Shown here: piece after piece, positions 47,401-59,237 of the stretch
How the letters are laid out: each line of letters begins with the position of its first letter
Numbering within the stretch: position 1 is the stretch's first letter
NCBI GenBank assembly: GCA_003415625.1
Contig: PYIU01000010.1
Span: 930,001 to 994,000 of the forward strand
Length of the DNA: 64,000 bases
Reading direction: 5' to 3'
From: Aquanectria penicillioides
Taxonomy: Eukaryota > Ascomycota > Sordariomycetes > Hypocreales > Nectriaceae
The notes under the pieces: model-generated
Databases searched by the model: none
Seen by the model: the letters and a program-made list of their open reading frames with translations, nothing else
What the model was told of the DNA's origin: nothing
Position numbers and translations under genes: made by a program

Positions 47401-50231
47401 TTATAGGGTCGAGAACCCCGAGATTATCGAACTCTTCAGGAAGCACCCGGATGCCTTGGAACGCCAACTCGAACGAATGGCACGGAGGAAGTTTCGTCTG
47501 GTCATTGCCATGCAAAGATACGCCAAGTTTAGCCGCGAAGAGATGGAAAACACTGAATTTCTCCTCCGCGCTTATCCAGATCTGCAGATTGCGTATTTGG
47601 ATGAAGACCCTCCAACAACAGAAGGCGAGGAGCCCCAGCTCTATTCATGTCTGATTGACGGGCATTCCGAAATTCTAGAGAATGGACTTAGGCGCCCAAA
47701 ATTTCGTGTTCGGCTTTCTGGCAATCCAATCCTTGGCGATGGTAAATCCGATAACCAAAATCACGCACTCATCTTTTATCGCGGAGAGTACATCCAACTT
47801 GTCGATGCTAATCAGGATAACTACCTCGAGGAGTGCCTCAAAATCAGGTCGGTTCTGGCAGAGTTTGAAGAACTCAAGCCTGATTCCATTGGGCCGTATG
47901 AAGTTAAACCTGAGCATGAGGCAAAAAGCCCTGAGCCTGTTGCTATTGTGGGTGCCCGTGAATACATCTTTTCTGAAAATATCGGTATTCTTGGCGACAT
48001 TGCTGCTGGCAAGGAGCAAACCTTTGGGACGCTATTTGCGCGAACCCTCGCTCAACTCGGAGGAAAGCTCCATTACGGCCACCCAGACTTTCTCAATGGC
48101 ATCTTCATGACGACTCGTGGCGGCGTTTCCAAGGCTCAAAAGGGCCTCCATTTGAACGAGGATATCTTTGCCGGAATGAACGCTATCATGAGGGGCGGGC
48201 GCATCAAACACTGCGAGTACTATCAATGCGGTAAAGGAAGAGACCTGGGCTTTGGCTCCATCTTGAACTTTATCACCAAGATCGGAACCGGCATGGGTGA
48301 ACAAATGCTCTCTCGAGAATACTATTACCTTGGTACACAGTTGCCATTGGATCGGTTTCTGTCCTTCTTTTATGCGCATCCCGGATTTCATCTCAACAAT
48401 ATTTTCATTATGCTATCTGTGCAGCTGTTCTTGGTCTCGTTGCTGAACCTCGGAGTGTTGAGGCACGAAACGATCCCATGCCACTACAATCGAAACGTGC
48501 CAATTACAGATCCACTATATCCAACTGGATGCGCCAACACCGATGCCTTGACAGATTGGGTATACCGTTCGGTCCTATCGATTGTCTTTGTTTTCATCAT
48601 GTCATTTATCCCTCTCACCGTTCAAGACTTGCTCGAACGCGATCCTTGGGTCGCATTCCTCCGACTTGGCAAGCACATCTTATCTCTCTCACCCTTCTTT
48701 GAGGTATTTGTTTGCCAGGTATACTCTAATTCTGTTCAGCAAAACCTGACATTAGGTGGTGCTCGGTATATCGGAACCGGTCGAGGATTCGCCACCGCTC
48801 GCATACCATTCGGTGTGCTTTACGCGAGATTTGCTGGGCCGTCCATTTTTCTTGGCGGCAGACTCCTCCTCCTGTTACTATTTGCAACGAGTACAATTTG
48901 GCAAGGCGTCCTAGTCTGGTTCTGGATCGCGGTTTTAGGTCTGACCATTTCGCCCTTCATCTACAATCCGCACCAATTTGCATGGGAGGATTTCTTCATT
49001 GATTATCGCGATTTCATTCGGTGGCTTTTTCGCGGCCATTCTCGAGCTCACGCGTCATCCTGGATCGCGTTTTGTCGCCTGTCTCGAGTTCGGACTACAG
49101 GATATAAACGCAAGAACATGGGCGATCCCTCCGACAAAATGCGTGTAGATGTACCTCGCGCGCCGATCCAAAACATCCTGTTTAGTGAGATATTGGCGCC
49201 GCTATTTATGGTTGCTGCGTCTGTGGTCCCGTACCTTTTCATCAATGCGCAGACCGGCGTTTTATCAGAACGAAACAACAACAAAAAAATCGAGGCCACA
49301 GATTCTCTCATTCGAGTGTTAGTTGTGACTTTTGCGCCAATGGCCATCAATACAGGAGCATTAGCAGCCATTTTCGGCATGTCGTGTTTTATGGGACCGC
49401 TGCTCAACATGTGTTGCAAGAGATTCGGGAGCATCCTGGCCGCGATTGCACACACCATTGCAATTGTGTCACTTCTTGTCTCCTTTGAGGCAATGTTCTT
49501 GCTTGAGAATTTCAATTTCCAAAGATGCTTGGCGGGAATGATCGCCGTCGCTGCGCTGCACGGGTTTGTGATCAAGCTCATCACGTCACTAGCTCTTACG
49601 CGAGAAATGAAGACGTCTCAGGCCAGCAATGCTTTTTGGACTGGAAAGTGGTATTCCCTCGGTCTATATACGGTTACCCAGCCCGCTAGAGAGTTCCTAT
49701 GCAAGATTACCGAGATGAGCATGTTTGCAGCCGATTTCGTACTCGGCCATTTCATCTTGTTTCTGATGCTCCCAATCATTACCATTCCTCGTGTTGATAC
49801 GTTGCATTCAACCATGTTATTTTGGTTGCAACCTAGGTTTGTAACCTGACCAGATGTACTAGAAACGATTTACTGATTACCTATCTAGCCGACAAATTCG
49901 CGCGCCGGTGTATTCGACGAAGCACTCGAGGCTAAGAAAACGGCGAGTCATCCGTTGGGTCGTTGTGTACTTCCTCATGCTGGTTCTCTTCCTCGGATTA
50001 ATTGTGGCTCCTGCAGTGGCAGGAAAATATGTCCCTTCAAGCATAACAAGCCTTTTCGAGGATATTGTTGGTTTTCACCTCCTGCAACCCAGCGGCCAGG
50101 ACAGAAACAATACAAACGGCACTCAGCAGACAGGAACGGGAATGGCGGGTTATACTGGGGTCGGGCTAAAATCCTCCACCTTTAGTTCGGGAGCAGCAGC
50201 CTCGGCTACTGCTAAAATTAAGTTGTTCTAG
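44486..50231 (+). CDS. FKS1: 1,3-beta-glucan synthase catalytic subunit
   Basis: Three exons (44486-44634, 44683-49836, 49889-50231) give 1881 residues, the normal Fks length. The N-terminus is hydrophilic and rich in Tyr, Asp and Gln. Then come the Fks1_dom1 region, a first membrane block, the large cytosolic catalytic domain ([53 protein letters not shown]) and a second multi-pass block. The enzyme polymerises UDP-glucose into cell-wall beta-1,3-glucan with Rho1 as activator, and is the echinocandin target. Hot spot 1 reads FLTLSFRDP (46421-46447) and hot spot 2 DWVYRSVL (48554-48577). The small last exon lies near the C-terminus. Confidence 0.97.
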
Positions 50232-51062
50232 TCTCGATAATAAAAGGGTTTGGCGTAATAAAAAGCCCATTCAAAATGATGATAGCGACAAAAAAAAAAT
50301 ACCGCAGATGGCTTGGCGTCTGTTCATGTTCAAAGTTGTGAATCTCATCAATGAGCGAGCCTGGGTGTATTTCTCCAGGCTGCACACCTGGCTGGACGCA
50401 GTGGGTCATGGACAGCATTATTGAAGCATCGGCTGAGATCTGCCGCGAGTTGTGAGTCGTCGAGCGCCTCTGCACGCGAAAAGAAACGAAACAAGCTGAA
50501 GGCGGCAATGACAAGACTTATGCGTCAGCAGACCTTTGTGAGAAAATATCAGGCAATCTTTGCAGCGGGATTCAGACCTAGGGCTAAGCCAACAAGCAGA
50601 GATACGTCACCAAGCGTTGTCCACGGCGCTTATGTGCTGTCTCGCGCAGCCGGATAACAGACCCGTTGAGCGTAACGACCACAAATAAGTGTCGTGTTGA
50701 AAGTGCGACACGATGGAAATAATGTAACGCGCAATTTCATGAGCCGTGGAAACGACAAGTTCCCACACCATGCCCGTTCCATTGTAGAATACGTGTGCAC
50801 GCCGCTTTGGCATAAATGCCACGACCATGCCCATAGTTTGTTAGTGCTCGCCTGATACGAGCTGGACTTGCTTTTCACTCCCACCGCACTATATGTCACA
50901 CTATAGACAGGGTATGTTGATTTGTTGACGCAACACGGGCCACCACATCACACATCTCACCGCCTTTGGTCCGCCGCGTCTCAACTCAGCTTCTTGCAAA
51001 ACCATTCCGCCGTGATCGGTTGTTCTTCTTCAATGAAGCACTAAATAATAGGCAATTCCATC
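50232..51062. other. Intergenic, nothing recognised
   Basis: About 830 bp with small overlapping frames on both strands and no motif. The right end is the Ras-like gene promoter. Confidence 0.6.
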
Positions 51063-51845
51063 ATGGCGAAGAAAACTAAACGAAAACCGCTCAGGATCAC
51101 AATGCTAGGAGACGCCGGAGTGGGAAAGTCGTGCATAGCAATTCAGGTCAAGCCATTCCCCCGCCCGGCCTCGGAAATTGATGAGCTTACCCCAATCTAG
51201 ATGATATGCGGGGAGTTTTATGAGAGCTACGACCCAACAATTGAGGAGAGTTTCAGGACGCACGTCATCGTTGATGAGCAAAGCTATTCGATTGAGATTG
51301 TGGACACTTCCGGCCTCAGGGAATACACTGCTCTACTTGATCAGTGGATACGCTGCACCGAGGCATATTTGCTAGTGTACAGTATTACCTCTAGGTCGTC
51401 CTTTGAGTACATCAGGATGTTGCATGCCCAGATCCAGTCAGTGCGCGAGAGACACCACCCAGAATGGGTTGGAAAGGATGCCATCGATCACTGGCGGTCA
51501 GGGCCTCTCATGCTCCTAGGAACTAAAAAAGACCTGGAGAGAAACCGCCAGGTATCAACGGAAGAGGGCAAGGCCCTGGCACGAGAGCTGGGTATGGAGT
51601 TTGCAGAGGTGACAGCCAAAAGCAATGATGATGTTATGACAGCACTGTATCGGTCGTTGAGGACGATTAGGAGGTTTCAACATGGGCTCAAGGTGCGCCT
51701 AACTAGGCCACAAAGGGATGCCATGGAGGAGGCGGGAAGCTCGGGTTGGGCCCGCAGTTTTAGGAGGATCGCTTTATTCATGAAAGGCGTATGGGGGAAA
51801 GTCGGGACTGCTCCTCTAAAAGAAGGAGGCAAAATGGGAACATGA
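51063..51845 (+). CDS. Atypical Ras-like small GTPase without CAAX box
   Basis: Two exons (51063-51146, 51201-51845; donor GTCAAG) give 242 residues. The P-loop is GDAGVGKS, switch I YDPTIEES keeps the Thr, and switch II is DTSGLREY where Ras has DTAGQEEY, so the catalytic Gln61 position is Leu. The NKxD box is TKKD and the SAK box is TAK. An insertion of about 20 residues (around RHHPEWVGKDAIDHW) lies before the TKKD box. The C-terminus is basic (RSFRRIALFMKGVWGK) but ends KMGT, so no prenylation signal is present. It should bind nucleotide, but low GTPase activity is expected from family knowledge. It is not the housekeeping Ras. Cellular role unknown. Confidence 0.85.
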
Positions 51846-52709
51846 CGAGGCAAGGCCTCTGATACAATCACGGTATTGATACCCCAATCATTGAGATTAC
51901 GAACTTTGCGACAGGACGGGACAAGCGGGTTCATATACAATCCGCTGTGGCGACAGGATGTGTAGCGCAGGCGCCTGCGTCCTGGGCCTTGATGAATTTA
52001 ATTGACGAATACGGATCAAATTGGATTCACTGGCGATTCAGGTTTCCTTAATTGGAAGAATAACTTCCCTCAACTAAGCATCAAAAGCTAGTATATAAAG
52101 CTGCAATGGTGTGGAATGTAACGGCATAGCTCAAGATAGCTCATGATTATCAAGTGCTGTCAGCTGCTTTCTCATGCTCCCTATGATTCTACATTCGTCT
52201 CTTTTCCTTTTCCCTAAACCTTGCGAACTGGACTATCTGTGCTCAACGCTGCTTGAACTTCACTCTCCACTTTTCGCTGTGCTTAAAACAGTACCTACTT
52301 CTTCCCGGCCTCTTTTCATCACACCATCCAAGCCTTGCCCGGTGACGTACAATTTCGATAGGCGGTTGATCTATTCCGTGTTTTATGCAAGGGGTGCTCG
52401 CAACAATTACTACCCATGCCGTCGCCGCGTTTCATTTTGTGCTGTTGACATCGCCTCTCAGCTCATCATCAGCCATAGTGTCGCCAGTGCCGCGTCGAGA
52501 ACATGGGCCCCAGTTGCCAAATAGGGCAGTTCCCGGAAACGGGATAACGTGTTTGCCCAATGCATACCACAGCGCTGATGTTTGCTGGTTGAGACGTCGG
52601 AAGTTACGAGCGCATTGACAAGAGGTGACCCTAACCCCGGTATGTAGCCACATGCAGCGATTTTGTTGTCAGATTTAAGTAATTATTGAAACAAAGGGTT
52701 CGTTCAAAG
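51846..52709. other. Intergenic, nothing recognised
   Basis: About 860 bp downstream of the Ras-like gene. Frames such as 52174-52524 have no family features. Confidence 0.55.
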
Positions 52710-53300
52710 ATGCAACGCGTGTCTTGGAATCTCAACATATCTCTATGTCTCGCGAGTTATGTCATAGTTGTCTCCAGGCTCGAAGCCCTCCTACTACGTG
52801 TATCTATTACTGTTTACACTATCGGCGCCTTCTTTACCACTGGATTCATAGATATAATATGGTGTGGGCCAGATGCGTCACAGCACTGGTCAGTTGCTCC
52901 TTGAGTCAATCTTTCCTTCTTAAATTAGCTTGAATACTAACACGGGATTTGGGAATACCATAGGTACATCGATCCTTCAGCGTGCAAAGTTGTTGATGCT
53001 GCACCAGTTAGATCAATCAATTGGCCGATTGCGTTGGTTTCTGAAATAACAGCTTACATTGTTTTGTTCCAATGCGCAGATGCAGAACTATTTCACGAGG
53101 GCTCTCTTAGTATTCTTTTTACCATTTTGGTATGTTTCGAAATCTGAAGTCGATTTCAATGAGAAATAAAATTGCTCTCACTTCCGTCTTCAGCCTTGGG
53201 ACTACAACAGTGATTACTAGCGTCTCTCGATTCGTCCTTATGACTGAGTCTATGTGGTCATATGATACTTGGAATTATTCACTTCTTCTTCCTCATTGTG
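52710..53300 (+). pseudogene. Degenerate or unusual small membrane-protein locus
   Basis: Two readings compete. A three-exon model with acceptable splice signals (52710-52888, 52964-53129, 53194-53220) gives a 123-residue protein with several hydrophobic helices. Alternatively the frame 53132-53314 reads SMRNKIALTSVFSLGTTTVI, which resembles a conserved transmembrane segment of fungal Pth11-like (rhodopsin-type) receptors but lies inside the second intron of the first model. The continuation of that family is not found downstream. I take this as a probable remnant of an integral membrane protein gene. No function can be assigned. Confidence 0.3.
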
Positions 53301-54425
53301 GTCATATTTTCTGACGATGCCAGAACGTATTTCATCAACCGAAATTGCGACCCGATGAATTGTTGTCACTCTACCTTCGCCACGACCATTACTTCCTAAG
53401 GTGTTGACAAGTTGGAGCAAACTTTCGAGCATTTGGGAAACATCATTAGTTGAAAGGTCTAGCCCCGGAACGCACTTTGCAAGGAATATCCGGCGACAAG
53501 AGAGGTTCGCGAAAGAAGAGTGGCCTCTAGACCATAGAAATAGAATTCATCTCTCGAATGTCACGTTAAACTGCATGAATTATCAGGCTACTTAGGAGAC
53601 AGCTGGTGGCAAGTGTCGTGTAACTGAGGAAAGAGCAGGAAGTCATACCGCTGTCCGCTTAACGAGGAGCCCGCATGTATTACTGGCAAGGCATGGTGCA
53701 TTCACGATTGAAATATCATGCTAGCGACCTAAGGCATTTGATTTCAAGTTCCCAAAACAAAATTTAAAGTATGAACTGTCACTCGCATGGCTTATTCGTG
53801 CTCAGGAGAGAGGTTGATACGAGTTCGTCGTAGTAATTTCATATCCACGTCAAGTTCTAGAGTGAATAATAGTTCAGATCTTGTTGCGTGAACAAGTTGA
53901 GGACAATATGCACAAATTTAACTCAGGGACAAAACAACGGAACGTACTCCAAATGTCAGCAAGAGGTAGAATGTCGCCAACCGTTGGCTAGATGCACATA
54001 TCATGCACCCAACGCCTCCTTGATAGAATCCGCCTTCATAGGCGCATCTGTGATTATGTTGTCCCATGGTTGGTTTTCTCACCAATTCTATTTTTCGCCG
54101 CACCTGCCCTAGGTCAAACAGACTAAGGAATGACACGCAGGTTCTCGGTAATCTCAAATTAGTGTAGCCGGTTTGACTCAATGTTTAGTAAAACATATCA
54201 GCAATGAATAGACGTTCAACATCTTTTTAATTTCATGTGAGGGCACTGGAGTGTTTTAGATTAACAGTGGTGATCGCAGCAAGACGTGAAGGCTTAATGC
54301 GGCCATCCGATCCATATAAACCAAGACAGTGAAGAATGCTAACTACCATTGAGATATCACAGGCGCTAGTCGGCGAAAACGAATGAGTACCGTGATCTTC
54401 TAATTAACGTTTTTTTATCACTTCA
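53301..54425. other. Intergenic, nothing recognised
   Basis: About 1.1 kb, AT-rich, with only short frames. It forms the 3' flank of the second P450. Confidence 0.55.
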
Positions 54426-56148
54426 CTAAACCGCACCTTTGTTCCGCCTTTGTACCCTAAAAAATAAATTCGATTGTCTCACGAACCAAAAGTCGTGTAG
54501 TTTCCATGAACTCGTTGGGTCCGCAAGCTCAAAGCTATAGTCACGCAATAATTGCGGAACCAATTTCGACATTTCCCTGCAGTATTTGTTAGTAACCATA
54601 TGAAACTATTCACTGGTGGGAGGGGAGCGCACATCAAGCTGATATTCTTTCCTAGGCAGGTGCGCGAACCTGACCCAAACGCAAAGAAGCTCTTCTCCAT
54701 TCGCTTATACGATTCGGCATTGGCCTCCAACCATCGTTCTGGTCGGAAGCTATCGACGTCGTTTCCGTAGACATTCCTGTCATACGCCAGAACCCAAGGG
54801 TTAATTCCAACCACAGTCCCAGCTGGTAGTTTGACATCGCCCAGTTCGGTGCCTCCTTGCGGAACGACACGTTCCAGTAGAAAGCCTACAGCAGGGTGCA
54901 TTCGGAGTGCCTCTTTCAAGCACGCTTGGAAATATTTCAACTTGTTGCTCTCGGCAAATGTGACAAGAGAAGAGAGCTCGCCTTGTCTATCCGCGGCATC
55001 AATTTCATCTACCACTTTACTCATGCACCTAGGGCTTTTGGAGAGATAGTAGAGAAGCGCCCGAAGGGAGATTGCGGTAGTATCAGAGCCTGCGAGACTA
55101 TTGAAAATGTTAGTTGGAAGTATAGTACAACGAGAACAAGTGTCAAAATACATATTACTGGTGGTGTGGCTGTGAATATCTGCGTCTGGGATGCCGGTAG
55201 GTTGACCATCGCGAGTTAAGATAAATCTGGCCAGCAAGTCTCGATACTTATTCTTGAAGGGATCCAGAGAGGTGTATCTATTCATTTGCAGTCTGGCAAA
55301 ACTCGCAATATTTTTCCCCGAGGCCAGTCGAGCTATCTTTGGCAGAATCATTACAAGTTTTTCAACCATGTTATTGCCAAGAAGATATTTGTGTAGGTAC
55401 GGTGCCTGCCCAATAACAGAGTTATAGAGCTGTCGGCCTTCAATTGCGAGGATGATACCAGCCACATCGGTTTCGTTTTTCATAAAGTCGAATCGATTGG
55501 AGAAGGTTATTGAAGAGATGACATCGAACGCATACCACTGCAGCCAGGCACTGAGATCAACAGGCGCATTTTGCATCTTGTCTAGCTTGCTTTCAAAAAT
55601 AAGTGTACATTCGTCGGCCATGGGTTCTAGTTCGAGAAGCGAGGTCATGGCAAACGCGTGCGCGACAGGACGTTTCATTTTGGCATGAGCGGTCTCGTCT
55701 CGGATCGAGAATATCGTCGAAAAGGCGCCCTCGTGTGCGTTTACGTCAAAGACGGAGTAGAATTCGCTCTATCCATACTTAGTATGACTTCATTTTGGAT
55801 CATTTGGGTTGTAAATTTACACACCTTTCCAAACTTGCTTCCAATGCCATAGATCTTCGAGATGTGTTGTGCATCCCCCACAGAAACATGGTTTGGCCCA
55901 ACTCTGACAAGGGGACCATATTTTTGATGGTATTGCTGGTGAATGTCGAATTGACGACCAGACGCTGCTGATCGAATTCGGTCAAGGACTGAGAAGCTTG
56001 CAAGAAACGGGCCAGGAACGTCCCTAATGCCAGGGCGATATCGGGTCCTAACTGCTTGTAGAACAATAATGAAGACTATGCAAATGACAATGTTTTGAGC
56101 GGTTAGATATTCCCCGGCGACGGAGATTACGTGTTGGAGGAGCGGCAT
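54426..56148 (-). pseudogene. Cytochrome P450 (pisatin-demethylase-like), one-base frameshift
   Basis: Four exons are inferred: 56148-55825, 55769-55152, 55097-54633 and 54576-54426. Landmarks are the N-terminal anchor (VICIVFIIVLQAV), the DVPGPFLASFS hinge, YGPLVRVGPNHVSV, the I-helix AGSDTTAIS, the K-helix EALR, and the heme loop FFAFGSGSRTCLGKNIS. The C-terminus was recovered by a 56-nt intron. At 55741-55744 a run of four A residues (coding strand) shifts the frame by one base between SEFYSVFDV and the next family segment HEGAFSTIFSIRDE, so the full protein cannot be read as given. A GAG acceptor at 55731-55730 could restore the frame but would delete the conserved SEFYSVF. Either a young pseudogene or a sequence error. 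Confidence 0.8.
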
Positions 56149-57905
56149 GGCGATGAGAGGCCGTGAACAGGCTGAGCTTGGTCTGATCTATTGCGACACT
56201 TGAGAAGACAAATTTGAACGTTCTACGCATCAAGTCTGCTACCGAGAGAATAGAATGGGGTCGATTATATTCCTATCTTGAGATTAATCAAGACATCGTC
56301 TTGCTTTTATAAGCTAGCACGTAGCGGAACGGGTCGGTTCCGCCGTGTTCCGGATTCCCATGCGGGGTTGATTAGAATGGATCGGAAATGAAGCATCCCC
56401 GTTCGCTAGACTAAGATGGCAGATGCAACTAAAGCTTCTTGTGACGTCGGGTTCGGGGGTATATCGGATGCACCGGGTGGTGCTTGTCCCAACACCCGGT
56501 CCCAACTGAGCGAAGCAATAGGATCTAGCTCACGTTCTGGTCACCCAGTGGTTGCAATATATATCAAGGTGAGAGAGGATAGTGCATTGAGCGCTATTAG
56601 GACCAACCAAGTGAATTTTTTACTTCTGTATCGATGAAAGAGACAACCTGCAAGTTGCCAAACAACGTGGCCCGTTACCCATGTTAACTGCACATATGTA
56701 GAACCTTGATCTTCAGAATCCACGAGGCTAATTCCTCGGATCTTCACTTAGATCGCCTATATAACGATGCCGTTAGAATAAAACCAGAGGTGAAGGTCTC
56801 TAACAGTATGTAGGAACTGACCTGAATGCAGACGGCACTACCGACAGGGTTGTGAATATTGTGGTGGACCCTGCAACGGCCTCATTTGGAGAGGGTCAGT
56901 CAAAACAGGTACCGGTACTATGGCACACACATCAATTGAGCGTGGCAGAAACACAAATGCAAACAAGTATAAACAGTTTCAGTTTCTACAGGAAAAAAAA
57001 CAAGACAGTGAAAACGACAGACGGAACAAATGAGGCGGCTCCTCCTGGGTTGACATTGGTGACATGTCGACCCCTGTTCACCCTGATCAAGATGGACCGC
57101 GAATCTACCTTATTGTGGTGTGACTTTTCGTCAAGTCCCTGAAGCACAAGAAAACCATGTCATCTTGAAAAACAAGCGAGCTCTTTTACCTCTGTTTTAA
57201 CCGCTTTTTTCCCCCTCAAGCTTCTTTGGCGCGTAAGGCTTCCCTCTCATCGGCGGGCGGTCCGGAACTTCGAGGCCCACCCATCTGTAACGCTGTTTCA
57301 GCTTCACTCCCCTCGGCCCATGGAATCGCGTTTCTCCGCCCATTCAGCAGCCGCGCCGTAAATTAATTCCGTCAATTTCTAACCGCATCTTGCCAATTCA
57401 TCGTCAACCCCTTGCCCGCTCGCGTCGCCCTTCTACCGGGCCTCGATGCTCTAGCGCCGAGTTAACCGAATTGGTCTCGACTTTGGTCCCCTACAAACTC
57501 CAGAAGCTCCCTATGGAGGCCCTGGTTCTTCGACTTTGGAGCTCCGCTGACCTTGCAAACCTTGCAAGGAAACTGGAGAACAAGGATGTGCATGGTCCTG
57601 CAAGGAGTAGTACACACGATGCTTCTCGGTAGCGAGGGCTCGCTGGCACTGACGCTTGTTCGTATAAAGAGTCGCCATCCACTCCTCCTCCTCCACCACG
57701 GTCTCGCCCTTCCTATCCTTTGGTCCTCAATGCAGCCAGCCTGAACCACTCCTTTCGTTTCTATTCTCAACTCAGCTAGTCTGAACCGTTCGTTTCTTTC
57801 CATTCTCTCCTCAGCCGGCCTGAATCCGCAGACGCTCCTTGAACACGCAGACGATTCTTGAACAGCCCGCTCCGTCCAGTCCAGTCACTCTCGCTTCAAA
57901 TCACA
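56149..57905. other. Upstream region of P450 2 and GH131 gene
   Basis: About 1.75 kb between divergent starts. From about 57180 the plus strand is strongly pyrimidine-rich, as in promoters and leaders of well-expressed fungal genes. An imperfect tandem duplication of about 40 bp occurs at 57735-57815. The frames at 57390-57803 are shadows of low complexity. Confidence 0.55.
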
Positions 57906-59237
57906 ATGAAGACTTTCGCCGCTCTCGCTTCCTTCGCCGGCCTTGCTGCCGCTGACCTCCTCTGGGATGGCCGCTTCAACGACCTCACGTCCTCTTCGGA
58001 CCTCGAGAACTGGAGCTGGTCCAACCAGGTCGGCCCCTACCAGTACTACATCCACGGCACCGGCGCCGTCACTGACTACGTCAACCTCGCCGCCGACTAC
58101 GCCAATCCCGCCGACACGAGCTCCTCCAAGGGAGCCAAGATCTCGCTGACCGACACTGCCTACTGGAACGGCCAGACCATGCGCCGTACTGAGCTGATCC
58201 CTCAGACCAGCGCCGCCATTGCTGAGGGCACCGTGTACTACCACTTCAGCATCAAGCGTACCGATGTCAACGCTCCCTCTACCAAGCGCGAGCACCAGAT
58301 CGCCTTTTTCGAGTCGCACTTCACCGAGTTGAAGAGCGGCCTCCTCTCCGGCGCCAGCGGCACCGAGGACAACAGCCTCCGATGGATGGTCGGAGGCACC
58401 TCCAAGTGGGATGTCGAGTGGGAGGCTGGCGTCTGGCACAACGTCGCCTACGAGATTGACTTCTCTGGCAACACCGTCGGCCTTTGGCACTCCACCGGCT
58501 CTGCCGATCTTGAGCAGGTCGTTGCTCCCGTCACCGCCAGCACCAGCAGCAACGGCGCCGACTGGCACGTTGGTGTCCTTGAGCTGGCCAACAGCGACGC
58601 AGACACCGATGAGGACTTTTACTTCTCTGGAGTCTACATCGAGAACGGCAGCCTCACCAAGACTGTTGTTGGCCCTGCTGGCAACTCCACTGGTAAGTCA
58701 TGACACATCTATACATGACAATTAGGACAAGACAAAAGATGTAGACTAACCAACGATACAGGCAACGATAGCTCTTCCGGCTCCGGTTCCTCGACTTCTG
58801 CTGCCGTCACCTCTGCCGCCGCCGCCACTTCTGCCGCTGCTGCTACCTCTGCTGCTGCTACCTCTGCTGCTGCTGCTACCTCTGTTGCCGCTGTCACCTC
58901 TGCTGTCGCTGTGTCCAGCGCCCCCGGAACGACTCTGACCACCTCGATTGCTGTCGCTTCCTCGGCCGTCAAGACCACTCTCTCCACCCAAGTAGTTTCC
59001 TCTGTCAAGGCTACCTCGGTTGTCCAGTCCAGCGCTGTTGCTGCTATTGAGACCTCTGCTGCTGTCGCCACCTCCGCTGCTGTTGAGACCTCTGCTCCCG
59101 CCGCGACCTCTGCCGTCGCTGAGACCTCCGCCGTGGTTGTGCCCTCTGCCACCCAGGCCGAGTCCTCAGCTGCCGCCGCCCCGACTCAGACCTCTCGATG
59201 CAAACTCACTCGCCGCTCTCGTCGCCGCTCCAACTAA
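57906..59237 (+). CDS. Secreted GH131 family beta-glucanase with Ser/Thr/Ala-rich tail
   Basis: Two exons (57906-58692, 58762-59237) give 420 residues. A signal peptide (MKTFAALASFAGLAAA) is followed by a domain of about 250 residues resembling the fungal GH131 family: LLWDGRFND, WSWSNQVGPYQYYIHG, WNGQTMRRTELIPQ, REHQIAFFESHFTE, DEDFYFSGVYIE. GH131 enzymes act on beta-1,3-, 1,6- and 1,4-glucans; the assignment is from memory of the family. The second exon is a Ser/Thr/Ala/Val linker with repeated AAATS units, ending in the basic stretch RCKLTRRSRRRSN rather than a CBM1 or a GPI signal. GC-rich third positions suggest high expression. Confidence 0.82.
58796..58905 (+). repeat. Ala-Thr-Ser coding microsatellite
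   Basis: Degenerate GCN codons and ACC-TCT pairs encode repeated AAA(A)TS units in the GH131 tail. The array is likely to vary in length between strains. Confidence 0.8.

Noticed and set aside
57885..58568. 227-codon minus-strand Gly/Ala/Val-rich frame
   Set aside because: Antisense shadow of the GC-rich GH131 coding sequence.
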